This document shows positions 1 through 8,833 of a stretch of DNA of 11,580 nt, piece by piece; positions within the stretch are counted from its first letter, which is position 1; every line of letters starts with the position of its first letter. Source of the DNA: Ettlia oleoabundans. Taxonomy: Eukaryota; Chlorophyta; Chlorophyceae; Chlamydomonadales. Below the pieces are notes generated by a model. That model did not search any database, was not told where the DNA came from, and saw nothing but the letters and a program-made list of their open reading frames with translations. A program made the translations under genes and the position numbers. Location: positions 1 to 11,580 of the forward strand of contig JAAMXP010002114.1 in NCBI GenBank assembly GCA_019693395.1, written 5' to 3'.

Positions 1-297
1 GTGGGGGAGGGGGGGCATGCTGGGGACGCATGCCACCAACACAGTTTGCTGCATTTCTGTTATGAGCAGCAAACCAGCTGCATCCGATGTGACTTCTGAG
101 CAATCTTGTTACATCATGTTCACCCGTGCCACTGCTGCCAGCCAGTGGCTCTTCTGCATCTAAGAGTCGCAGGAGCTGACCCTTCTCTTCTCTTCCTGAA
201 CCAGTGCCACACCACGCCACTGCTGCTGCCTCGCTTCCTCGCCTGGTTGAATGCCTTCGTCCACTGCCCTCGCCCCTGGGTTTGCCCCTATCAGCAG
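1..297 (+). other. Probable intron of the kinase gene
   Basis: No convincing coding exon is seen on either strand. The stretch ends in an acceptor (TATCAGCAG, 289-297) used by the first visible kinase exon. The open frame reaching back to 106 shows no kinase similarity upstream of 298. A G-rich run sits at 1-15. Confidence 0.5.
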
Positions 298-1351
298 GTG
301 CGGCACTCGTTCGGGCTGAGTCATGAGGAGATCACCGCACTAGCGGCCACAGAGCCCAGCGGCTGTATGGGGGCCACTTTCCTGCCCTACATGCAAGGGG
401 AGCGCACACCCAATTGGCCACAGGCAACCGGCGCTGTGCTGGGTAGGTGGCAGTCAGGCTGCATCTGCCCTGCCCTGCCCTGCCCTGCCCTGCCCTGCCC
501 TGCTAGCGTGTTTCCCTTTAATATTGTACACGCGATACGAACGATTACGATGTGGAGACAGATTCAAGGTCGAACTGCCTATCTGTCCGGTGATGGTGCA
601 GGGTTGCGCCCAGGGCTCACCCGCCCCGGCCTGCTGTACCGGGCCGCCATGGAGGGCACCACTTTCAGCTTGCTGGCGGGAATGCAGCGTATGCAAGCTT
701 TTGGAGTGACCGCCAAGTAAGCTCTGTCCAACTGCTCCACCTGCTGGCTTTGCTGCAGCAATTTGCCCGCTTGCACCCTACTAAACCATGCTACTTTTTC
801 GCATGTTGCTGTTCTGGCTACAATAAAAGCATGCAGCAAAGTCATATTCCCGTCCCCTCACCTACCCAGCATCTCACCCTGACCACCCTTCCTGCATCAA
901 TGCACGCCGCTCGCAGTGAGCTGCTGGTGGTCGGGGGCGGCAGCCGCAACAAGTTGTGGCGCCACATAGTGGCTGACGCTTTCCAGCTGCCCCTGCGCTT
1001 CCCAGCGGAACCAGAGGCGGCGGCGCTGGGGGCAGCGCTGCAAGCGGCAGCCGTGCACAGCGGCACGCCGGTGGCAGAGTATGTGGCGGCGCACAGCCCT
1101 CCTACGGGTGAGGAAGAGAGGGAGAAAGAAAGTGCCCAGGCGGGCAATGGCATGTGTTCGGTTTGCTGCAATGAGTTCACCCTTCCTTGCTCGCTTGGTT
1201 GCTTATGGTGCTTTGTGTTTTATTTGCCTGCCTTGCAGAGGCGGAGGTGCTGCATCCACAGCAGCAGTTGGCGGCGGCATATCATGAGGCATTTCAGCGA
1301 CACCAGCGCTGGGGCGCTTGCCTGTTTGGGGGCGGCAGTTGTGACATCTGA
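298..1351 (+). CDS. Xylulokinase-type FGGY carbohydrate kinase, C-terminal part (5' partial)
   Basis: Exons 298-442, 602-716, 917-1107 and 1239-1351 (stop TGA 1349-1351) join in phase at GT-AG borders (donors GTAGGT, GTAAGC, GTGAGG) and encode the last 187 residues. The product is expected to phosphorylate D-xylulose, or a related ketopentose, to the 5-phosphate with ATP, feeding the pentose phosphate pathway. Visible marks, numbered from the first residue in the window: FLPYMQGERTPNW at 28-40, typical of xylulokinases; RPGLLYRAAMEG near 57-68; the nucleotide-binding motif GGGSRNKLW at 93-101; then PEAAALGAALQAA, the usual helix after it in FGGY_C. The C-terminus AFQRHQRWG also fits. The N-terminal half lies left of the window, and the first exon begins in phase 0 after an acceptor ending at 297. 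The sequence resembles bacterial XylB more than my memory of plant cytosolic XK; substrate choice among ketopentoses is not proven. Location (cytosol or plastid) cannot be judged without the N-terminus. Confidence 0.9.
466..500 (+). repeat. Seven tandem copies of TGCCC (microsatellite)
   Basis: Seven perfect copies of the pentamer TGCCC run without interruption inside the kinase intron 443-601. It is likely length-polymorphic. Because it is intronic it should not alter the protein. Confidence 0.95.
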
Positions 1352-1691
1352 GGCAGCAGCCGCAGCACATGCATGGTGCACGGGTTACAGGGCGGTTGGG
1401 GGCAAGATGAGGTGAAATACTGATCCATGGCGAGCAGACACACACACCAATGTACAGTTTTGAAAACATCCGACGGGAATTATTAATTGCATCTCTCACA
1501 GTTCAAAACTCAGTAGCCGTGGGCTGGTGCACCTCACTTGTTGAAAACTCTTGTCCCAGCATCCCAAAATTGCAGCGGCATGTTCCCCAAGTTGGCTGTG
1601 GGCTGTGCAACAGACCACTTCTGTCACTTGCCATGCAGCCACACAGAATTGGATCCACAAGTCAGTGTACAACACAGCGCTGAAATGGCAG
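1352..1691. other. Convergent intergenic region (3' UTRs of two genes)
   Basis: This 340-nt gap lies between the stop of the plus-strand kinase and the stop of the minus-strand plastid protein. It should hold both 3' UTRs. No gene is seen. A minus-strand TGTAA, the usual chlorophyte poly(A) signal, occurs at 1384-1388, about 300 nt past the minus-strand stop. No plus-strand TGTAA was found here for the kinase. Confidence 0.5.
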
Positions 1692-2884
1692 CTACAGGCT
1701 GCCTGATAGGCGCTGTGCAATTGCGCTCAGGCTGTCCACCGATTCGTTACTGGTAGCCACACCCTGCAGCGACGCATGAGGCGAAAAGGGCACGTGATGG
1801 CTAGCAGAATTGATAGCGTGCAAAGCGGGCAAGGCAAAGGTAGCAGAACATAAGCTGCCCCACTTATTGGCTGCATCGCAGCAATGTGATCTTGCTTGGT
1901 GGCAATGCATCATACAGCCCGGGCAAACTGCCAACCCACCTGCAGGGTGTCGGCTGGGTTGCTGGCCAGGCCCAGGGTGGCTACGGCCACCACACCACAC
2001 ACCCCGCCCAACACCAGCAGCCCCTGCACTGGGAGAAGCATACACACTCAGTACCACCTGGCTTTAGCAGGCTGGAACGTGGCACACAGCAGACGGTAGG
2101 CAGGCGGATAACACTCAAAGGCAACAGGGGTGCAAATGAAAGGTGCTGCCTTTTCACTAAGGCCCAGGCCCTGGAGTGTACGCCAGGTATGGGCTGCCAG
2201 CCCCGCACACCTGCAGTCCGCCCAGGCCCTGGCGTGCCGCCCGGTCAGACCTGGGGCTGCTGGTGTACAACTGCCGCGGCTCCACAGCAAAAATGTTGCC
2301 TGCAGGTGTGCACGTGCAGCATGTGGTGGAGCAGGAGGATAGGCTGAGGCGAATAACAGGGGTTGGCTGCATGTGTTTAGGCCGCTGTGTGTACCAGAAG
2401 CTGCAAAAGTTTCATTCCACCCATACCTGATTTACCCATCCCACTGACGTGTGTTGTGTTGTTCCACAAGTTTGACAGTACTACTGATGTCAACGGTCAA
2501 AGTGCCTCGAGCATAGGATCAGCCAGGCCCGGCAGCTTGGCAAGCAAAGCACCCCTCTGTGCTTGCATACCCTGACAAGCAGGCACTTGCAAGCATGACG
2601 CTGACGCTCACTTACCCTTCTCACTATTGTCAACGATATAACCTGTGGAGTCCAACCGCCGCTTGCCGGAGCTGCAGAACAGGAGCGAGCATGCGTGTCG
2701 TGCCGACTTGTGAACCGGCTGGCGGCGCAATGGCCTAAGCAGCGGCACAGGAGGCGGTTGCTGAACCTGCCGACATGCCGCACCTGGCCTTCTTCGCTTG
2801 CACGGTTACAAAAGTGGAACGCCCGCTGCGCTGAAGCGAAAGGCGGGTGCTGCGGGTGGCGGGGAGTTGCGAGGCGGCCAGCAT
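1692..2884 (-). CDS. Plastid-targeted single-pass membrane protein, unknown family (133 aa)
   Basis: Five exons on the minus strand: 2884-2784, 2671-2616, 2299-2211, 2023-1940 and 1763-1692. All borders are GT-AG and phases agree (2, 1, 0, 0), giving 133 residues. The start ATG has A at -3. Residues 1 to about 30 form a textbook chloroplast transit peptide: rich in Ser, Thr and Arg, no acidic residues, with a likely cut near FVTVQA|KKA. The mature part begins with SSGKRRLDSTGYIVDNSEKG, then NIFAVEPRQLY, a basic stretch RSDRAARQG, and one hydrophobic helix at 83-102 (GLLVLGGVCGVV and onward). The tail of about 30 residues is polar. Basic residues before the helix suggest the N-terminal side faces the stroma. 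I do not recognise the family. A small thylakoid or envelope protein is inferred from targeting and topology only. The gene converges on the kinase gene and lies 433 nt downstream of the PAN gene. Confidence 0.8.
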
Positions 2885-3317
2885 CGTGCCGTAGGCGGCT
2901 CAAGAGAAACAGAAAGACGGTCGTGTTGCAAAGGCAAACAATCGGACGGTGTTCAATGGATCAATACAGTAACCAGCGACAGTGGCGTTCAGCTGATGGA
3001 GGGCGCCAGGTCCGACACTCGCTGATCTACATTTGCCGGACCAACTGCATACACCGTAAACCACCATGTTGTTGTTGCATAGCGGGAAGCTGGATCTCAG
3101 CGATGGCAGCCGCGGCCCGCTTTCCCACCAGCCCCGCCTTGGGGCGGGCATTGGGACGGGGCTCCTGGTTCCTCGCGGTGACGGGAATGTTTCGTTGCCC
3201 TATGTATCAACGAAGATATACGTTGCTGGTATATCAAACATGGGCAAAACTGAAAGAACATGTAGAGCAGTGTACAATAAGGTGGAGAGCATAGATCGAA
3301 GCAGCGGTCTGTAGGGT
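2885..3317 (-). promoter_or_regulatory. Gap holding PAN-gene 3' UTR and promoter/5' UTR of the plastid-protein gene
   Basis: This 433-nt stretch between two head-to-tail minus-strand genes has no supported exon. It holds a GC-rich inverted repeat, CCCGCC-TTGG-GGCGGG, at 3133-3148, about 250 nt upstream of the plastid-protein start. Whether that is a regulatory site is unknown. No clear TATA box or TGTAA signal was found. Confidence 0.4.
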
Positions 3318-4059
3318 TCAGGCACCGGTTTCTGGGGGCATGCAGGATGCTTCGACAGATTTCTCATGAAAGAAATTCTTGCTGCCTCTGCTACTATTAT
3401 TATCAAAGCTGCTGCCAATTGCCGCTGCATTGTTCCCACTGATGGTTGCAGCACTGATTGCAGCACCGGGCGGCACAAGCACACCAGAGCGTGCGCCTTC
3501 CAGCGGTCTGGGTGCAATTCCCGTTGAGTCCTTCAGGAAGCACATGCCGCCGTTCACAGCTACATTCCACTCAAATGCAATGCAACGGGGTGTGATCTGC
3601 ACCAGCAGCGGCAAGGGGCAGAAGGCTGGTGAGGCCAGGAAGGCGAAGGCAGGCACTCGTTGAGCATACGCGTATCTGGAACTCCTGGATCTTCTTACCG
3701 AGCAGAGGTAGCAGCAAGTGTTTGGATTGGCAGCCGGAATTTGCTCTCTGGCCATGTCGGCACCAAAAAAACTGATTCCAGGTCCTGTATAGAGGCATTG
3801 TGGAAGCACCTGCCAGGAGATAGGAGCAAAAGCAAGAGCGCCACCTCCAGTGTTAATAAATTTATTCCCATGACTGTTTGTGGAAGACAGGGGTGTGACC
3901 GTCAGCCGCAGTGTGGGTGCCATGTGGCGTGGCAGGGCCACCAGCTGTTGACAGCAGGCACGGAATCAGGGCTGCCAATCCGCGCACCTCCGAACCCATA
4001 GCCTCCACGGCAACTATCAACGACACCAGCAGGCCTATAGCGGTCCTGCAGGCCCGCAT
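3318..4059 (-). CDS. Small secreted PAN/apple-domain protein (153 aa)
   Basis: Three minus-strand exons, 4059-3988, 3809-3699 and 3596-3318 (stop TGA), join in phase 0 at GT-AG borders. Residues 1-20 form a signal peptide: Arg at 2 and 5, hydrophobic core GLLVSLIVAV, likely cut VEA|MGSE. Residues 25-85 match the PAN/apple pattern. FFGADM comes first, then NTCCYLCS (55-61), RCIAFEW (65-71) and GGMCFLK (77-83). Six cysteines (29, 56, 57, 60, 66, 80) fit a disulfide-bonded module. PAN domains bind proteins or carbohydrates and are usually extracellular. The tail from about 86 to 153 is low-complexity Ala/Ser/Gly/Asn with one more Cys. The second intron (102 nt) is a multiple of three and stop-free, so a single open frame runs through it; the family pattern, Cys spacing and GTAAGA donor favour splicing. 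The gene starts 409 nt downstream of the protease stop on the same strand. Confidence 0.8.
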
Positions 4060-4468
4060 GTCTGCAAGGCCCGCTCGAGGTGCCCAAGGGCGCGAGCGCA
4101 GGGCCCCCTTCTCCGAATGCGGCGAACACTCAACGATGATACGGAATCGTTCGCGCGCTCTCCTCGCCAGTCAGCTTTCTCTGAGTTTGTGGAGCAGATG
4201 TCTGGACTCTGCACTAGATCTTTGTGGGCTAGACAGGAGTGGCCTAAACAATTTGCTCAGCGCGTTTTTGGGTCCTAGCGGCGGGGGTATTTCCCTAATA
4301 CGGCCCCTCGCTGGCCCCTCTAGGACTGGACAACTGCCCTCCAGCTCAGCGCAGCGTAGCGCACGCAGCAGTGGCCAGAGATAACAAAGGAAGTGGGTAG
4401 GTGGAGTCATATAACTGATACTGTTTTGGCTGTGATGCACGGGTAGAAACAGTAAAAGGAATGGAGGC
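4060..4468 (-). promoter_or_regulatory. Gap holding protease 3' UTR and promoter/5' UTR of the PAN gene
   Basis: This 409-nt stretch lies between the protease stop and the PAN start. I see no supported exon and no TGTAA. The minus-strand sequence just upstream of the PAN ATG is GC-rich and has G at -3. Confidence 0.4.
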
Positions 4469-7400
4469 CTATGTAGGCCGATAAAAGCCACAGTCTGCGT
4501 GTTTGTTACGGCGCCCAGGCGATGCCTCCGGCAAACATTGCCACTTGCACTTCTTGCAGCAGCCCTTCTTGCAGGGCTTGTAAGTGTCACGTGAGCCCTT
4601 CAATGAGTCAGTGTTGCTTTTACCTCTGCTTAATGACAGCGGGGGATTGGCCTTCGGCTTACGCTTACCCTTGCAGGATTCTCTGCTCCTTGGGGGCTTC
4701 AGGGGTGGTGGAGCTGGCTTGGGACTCCGTTTAACCAGTGGCGGCCGGTTCTGTGCACTTGGCGGCATGCGGCGCACAACAGGGTGCGGGGGCCGCAAAG
4801 CCGGCTCTTTCACCGCCACAGCGGGTGGTGGGCGTGGTGGCGACCTTGTTGACAAGCTGCTGTGGTTGGCGGGCAGGGGTGTGGGCCTCACTGGAGGTGG
4901 CCGGCGTGGGGTTGGCCTGGGTGGTGGTGGGCGCTGAAGTGGCGAGGGGCGCGGTGGTGGCGGTGCAAGGATACCAAGCAGGTGCAAGCAGCGCTGAAGC
5001 GCCCAATCCACACGCAGACGGCCCTGCAGTAGGCCGGTACAGGCAGGGTGATGTGGGCACAGAGACGACAGACTGAACCAGCGTGGATGGGAGCTCGTAC
5101 CACGCCTGGCAGGCAGCGGCAAGCCAAACCAGTATCTGGCACCCACCCCTGAGCTGCACCTCCCCCGGTGGCTCTCCAGCTTCTCAGCCGTCTCCAGCAG
5201 CACATATTTGGCCTGGAGCGCCGTGATGCGCTTGTTGCTTGCCGCCATGAGCAGAGCCGCAGCGCCGCTCACAAAGGGGACGGCCATGGAGGTACCTGCA
5301 CTGAATGGGAACAGGCGCATTGATCCTTTCTAATAGGAGGGAGACAAGGAGAAGGAGGAGGAGCTGAGCTAGTGGAGCCTTCAACTTCTGGCAGTGCGGG
5401 AACATCTCACAACGAGCCGGGCTGCCCAGGCTCGTACTCTGGCTCCCCATAGGAAAATGGGCTGCCACACTGATGTTGCGGCCAGGGCAGAGCTGCCTAT
5501 GCCAGCATCTCACCCACCTGAGCTGCACTCAACAAAGCCTCCTGGCCAGGTGGAAAGGATGGTGGATCCTGGAGCGCTGATGTGTACTGCCTGCAGCACC
5601 GGCACCGTGGCAGCAGCAAGCATCCTGGCCATGGGAGCAGGCAGTGCTTGATGGGCCTATGCCTGGATGGGTTCTTGTAGGAGCGTGCAGCCGTCCAAGA
5701 TACATGTGCGCATCTTCTATACTGCTGTATGTGGCGCAGCTGGACTCCTGAAGCTATACCGCAGGTACAGCTGCCAGCATGCGCAACCGTGCTGTTCTTG
5801 CAGTTGCATTGCTTGCTGCTCACCCGCTCATCCCAGCTCGAGTAGTCGGCCCATTCATCCAGCACCCCGCTGGCCCCAACAGTCAGCACCAGGGCGTGGG
5901 TGGAGCCGTAGGCGGCGGGGAAGGTGGCCACCTCAGACAGTGGCCAGCCGTGGTTGCCTGCGCCGCACAGAAGGCAGCATTGGCAGCACCAGGGAACACA
6001 ACCCTCGTCTTTCTGATTCCCCTTTTCCCCCTGTTAGGAACAACACTCAGACGAGCGGGTATTGGCACGTTACAAGCACTTCTGCCTGCCTGAATACAAT
6101 GGCTGGTGGAACATCCCCATTCATTGTCCCAATCGCACCTGCACCCGAACATCATTTTAACAGCCACCTACCTGCCGCTGTTACCACCAATACGCCGCTC
6201 TGTTGCGCTCTGTCCATCGCTTCCTCCAGCGGCGGGTTGGTCTGCGTGCCCGCACTCCAGCTGGCACTGATGATGTCGGCACCGCGCGCCCGGCAGTAGT
6301 TGATGCAGGTGACGGCGTTGCTGGTGAAGCCGTACCCCTGCATGGTTGATTGACAGACACACTGAATGCTAGGTTGAGTTGTTGGGGTGCACCTCCGCCC
6401 TTCTCCCACCATTGACGGGATGTGAATGTTTTGTTTGATGGAACACCAGCCGGATTGGCTTGGTTGGGCAAACCCCACAGCACTTCATTGATCCTTCAAC
6501 GCAGGCAGGCAGGCACGCAGAAAAGCCGGCCAGCCAGCAGGTAAGCACCAGACAGGCGAGTGGGAAGGAGACATGAAGGTATTTAGCTGCCGCTTGCACG
6601 TCAACCCCACCAACCCACACCCACACCGCCCCTCACGCCGTTGTACCCGCTCTTGCCTGGTCGTTCATGAACTTGCAGGCCAGCAGGCGCACAGCAGAGC
6701 CGGCACTCGAGCCCCAGGTCATCCCCGCCAGCTGCTGCCCGTCATTGCTGGATGACACCACCACCCCTGCAAATGATGGTGCATCACAGCCATGGTTGGC
6801 GACCATGTCAGCTGGTACGGCTCATGGCTTGTATAGACACCACTTCCCCTTCTGCCAGGCCAACCACCTTGAACACTTATCAGGCAATGATGAGAGGCTT
6901 AAGAGACGGACCTGCTACATGTGTGCCGTGGCCCAACCCGTCCGTGGGTGGCAGGGCTGGTTCAAGCGCATTCCAGCCCACCTCTGGCAGCACGCTGCCT
7001 GCCAGCTGAGGGTGCTGGAAGTCTATGCCTGCAAAAGCCGCATGGGTGGGTGGTCAGGCAAGCCAGCCGCCACTGCTACTCAAGTAGGAAATTGAATGTG
7101 AGCTGGCGCATGTGCTGGCACACGTGCTGACAGGGCAGAGGCGGCTGTGCCCCTGCCTCCTGCTTGAGGCACGTGTCAGGACCAGGCGACACGGCAGTCA
7201 GCAAGTGGGTTGCTGTATCTACCTGAATCCACTACACACACAACCACATCGCTTGCGCCGACATTCTGAGCCGTGCCAATGCTGTGGGGTGGGGAGGGTG
7301 GCGGTGGTGGCCACTGACCTGCTGCTCCTGCTGATACAGCTGCACCACCTACAGATAAGCTCCAAGCTGCCTCCGCACCCACCCGTCGCATCGCCCACTG

Positions 7401-8179
7401 CTTCCTGCAGTGGCACCATGCAGGCACGAGTGCGGAGGCCAGTGAGAGGCGGCACAACCTTGGCATCAGGTTGGTGGAAACCTTCCTCATGCGAGGCAGG
7501 CAGCCTGCACTGCTAAGAAGCGCGTTCCACCCTGGAAAGCACTACTAAGTGCTGCAACTTGGACTGCTAAGTGCTGCTACTTACGGATACAAGGGGTCGT
7601 TGGGGATTCGAGCAGGAAATATGAGGTGGTCCTCTACTGCCCACTCCACATCTGCATGCAGGCGATGAGTGTGGGTGGACAAGAGTGCACACATGCACTG
7701 CTTGCTCAGTACAGGGTCACAAGGATTGCCACACGCAGACTGCTCGCCGAACGGGCTGCATGCGGCACGTCGCTGGGCAAGCGGCAACTATGGCAAGGCA
7801 CACTTTCTAAAAAAGTACAGAGCGAGTTGTGGCACTGCGGGTGCACCGTGCACGCACCATTCCTGGCTTTGAGAGCGTCCAAGGTGTGCTCCATGGAGGC
7901 TCCTGGCTGTAACCGCATGTGCAACAACAAGGGGTCGCTGCCCTGCCCTGGCGGCAGCGCGGACCGGAGCTCCACCTCGGGCAGCGCAGCCGGGCCGTGT
8001 GCCGCCAGCACTTCCCCCCGGCTGCCCGGCTTAACCTTGACTACCAGCTGCCGCTCCATGTCCAGCAGAGGCGGTTGAAAGGTGGTGGAAGCGCCAACTC
8101 GAGCTATTTCTTCCATCAATAGACGAATCGCCAGCCAAAACGCCAATGCCCTGGGAAGTGCCGTGCCCAAGCGGCACAT
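4469..8179 (-). CDS. Subtilisin-like serine protease (S8) with Pro-rich and Cys/Lys-rich tail (595 aa)
   Basis: Eleven minus-strand exons: 8179-7858, 7651-7585, 7404-7353, 7265-7223, 7028-6912, 6766-6657, 6337-6172, 5957-5824, 5590-5518, 5295-5147, 5023-4469 (stop TAG). Phases agree throughout, giving 595 residues. The N-terminus is moderately hydrophobic (possible signal peptide), followed by an I9-like prodomain from RQLVVKVKPG to DVEWAVEDHLI (about 43-118) and the linker IPNDPLYP. The catalytic domain shows QWAMRRVGAEAAW, Asp160 in CVVDSG, His195 in GHGTHVAG, RLLACKFMND, oxyanion Asn294 in AAGN, SAPGSTILSTWPGG, and Ser364 in SGTSMAVPFVSGAAALL. It ends with GRLRVDWALQ, as in related S8 proteases. 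From about 429 follow runs such as APPPPRPSP, then a basic region, and a tail with Cys 562, 566, 567, 570, 574 and 589. All four key residues are present, so an active secreted endoprotease is expected; its substrate is unknown. Pro-rich tails recall algal wall glycoproteins. The start has A at -3 and an in-frame stop 9 nt upstream. Exon 1 is the least certain part. Confidence 0.9.
6338..6656 (-). other. GC-AG intron in the protease gene
   Basis: The donor on the minus strand is CAG|GCAAGA (GC at 6656-6655) and the acceptor is CATGCAG|GGG. This junction alone joins ACKFMNDQ to GYGFTSNAVTC in phase. The nearby GT at 6651-6650 would shift the frame. CAG|GC with AAG after it matches the known consensus for GC-AG introns. 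Confidence 0.8.
7545..7582. repeat. Tandem duplication of a 22-nt unit at a splice donor
   Basis: CTAAGTGCTGCAACTT (7545-7560) and CTAAGTGCTGCTACTT (7567-7582) are 15/16 identical and 22 nt apart. The second copy overlaps the protease intron donor GTAAGT (minus strand, 7584-7579). The first copy has lost that donor. Confidence 0.8.
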
Positions 8180-8833
8180 GTTTAGGCTTCATGTGAACGA
8201 GTGCAGACCAGTGTAGCTACTCGTCGCACCGTTGCGACCGAGAAGCCCAAGCGCCAGGGTTGGCCAATGGGGGTGGCGCTGCGGGTCGCTCTTCAACACG
8301 AGCTCGACCGAGCTAAACCTTTCATTTGCAATCAGGGTTATGTGAAACACGTTGGCAAAACCGCAGTGCCGGGTTAGCGCCAGTGTGTCGGTGCCGACAA
8401 GCAGCCCAAGCAGGACGGTTCGTGAGCCCAAGAAGAGGTTGCCACCGCTACAGTAAGCTTCACGGTTGATATCACTGTGTAACAGGACACATGCGTTCAT
8501 ATGTGTGGCCCAAAAACTTTAAAATCTACATGGCAGCAATCCAAGGCAGCCGCCGCCAAGAAGGCCATCAGGCACAAAGATGATCAAATCAATAGGAGCA
8601 AAAAGAGTGCAGCACTGCAGATAAACAAGCGGAGGGAGGAGGCAGCAGTGAGATAAATCTAACGGAATCGAACAAGATTAGTACCACTGGAAGTGCTGGG
8701 CACCAGCTGCCGATGGCCTGCCGACACCCACGCCTGCGGTCTGCTGAGATGAACAGGCGGCGGGCGGGCTGACAGTTGCTGAGCGTAGAGGGGCGTTCTA
8801 GCGTTTGTGCCTGTTTTGCTTATCTTTCAAGAA
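8180..8833 (-). promoter_or_regulatory. Gap holding coiled-coil gene 3' UTR and protease promoter/5' UTR
   Basis: This 654-nt stretch lies between two minus-strand genes. It contains TTGGCCAAT at 8260-8268, which reads as a CCAAT-type box on both strands, about 80 nt upstream of the protease ATG. A 103-codon minus-strand ORF covers 8500-8189. No other structure was found. Confidence 0.4.
8189..8500 (-). other. Upstream ORF in frame with the protease start
   Basis: A 103-codon minus-strand ORF runs from ATG at 8500 to TGA at 8191-8189. It is in the same frame as the protease ORF, separated by that TGA and two further codons from the ATG at 8179. The peptide has no family that I recognise. It may be chance, a uORF in the 5' leader, or a sign that the true 5' exon is spliced differently. 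Confidence 0.3.

Noticed and set aside
2490..2903. Minus-strand 137-codon ORF
   Set aside because: It is a different frame over the plastid-protein exons 1 and 2. The other frame gives a transit peptide and phase-matched splicing.
2695..3294. Plus-strand 199-codon ORF
   Set aside because: No recognisable domain, and Arg/Cys-rich composition typical of an antisense shadow. It overlaps the first exon of the better supported minus-strand plastid-protein gene.
3318..3941. Minus-strand 207-codon ORF as one unspliced gene
   Set aside because: It covers the PAN exons but also an intron with a GTAAGA donor that interrupts the PAN pattern. The spliced model adds a signal peptide and restores the Cys spacing.
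4738..5076. Plus-strand ORFs opposite the Pro-rich tail
   Set aside because: Gly/Val/Ala-rich antisense of a proline-rich coding exon, with no domain of its own.
4469..5320. Minus-strand 283-codon ORF as a complete protein
   Set aside because: It begins in intron sequence upstream of GTSMA and includes a 123-nt stop-free intron. It lacks the Asp and His of the triad, which sit on upstream exons.
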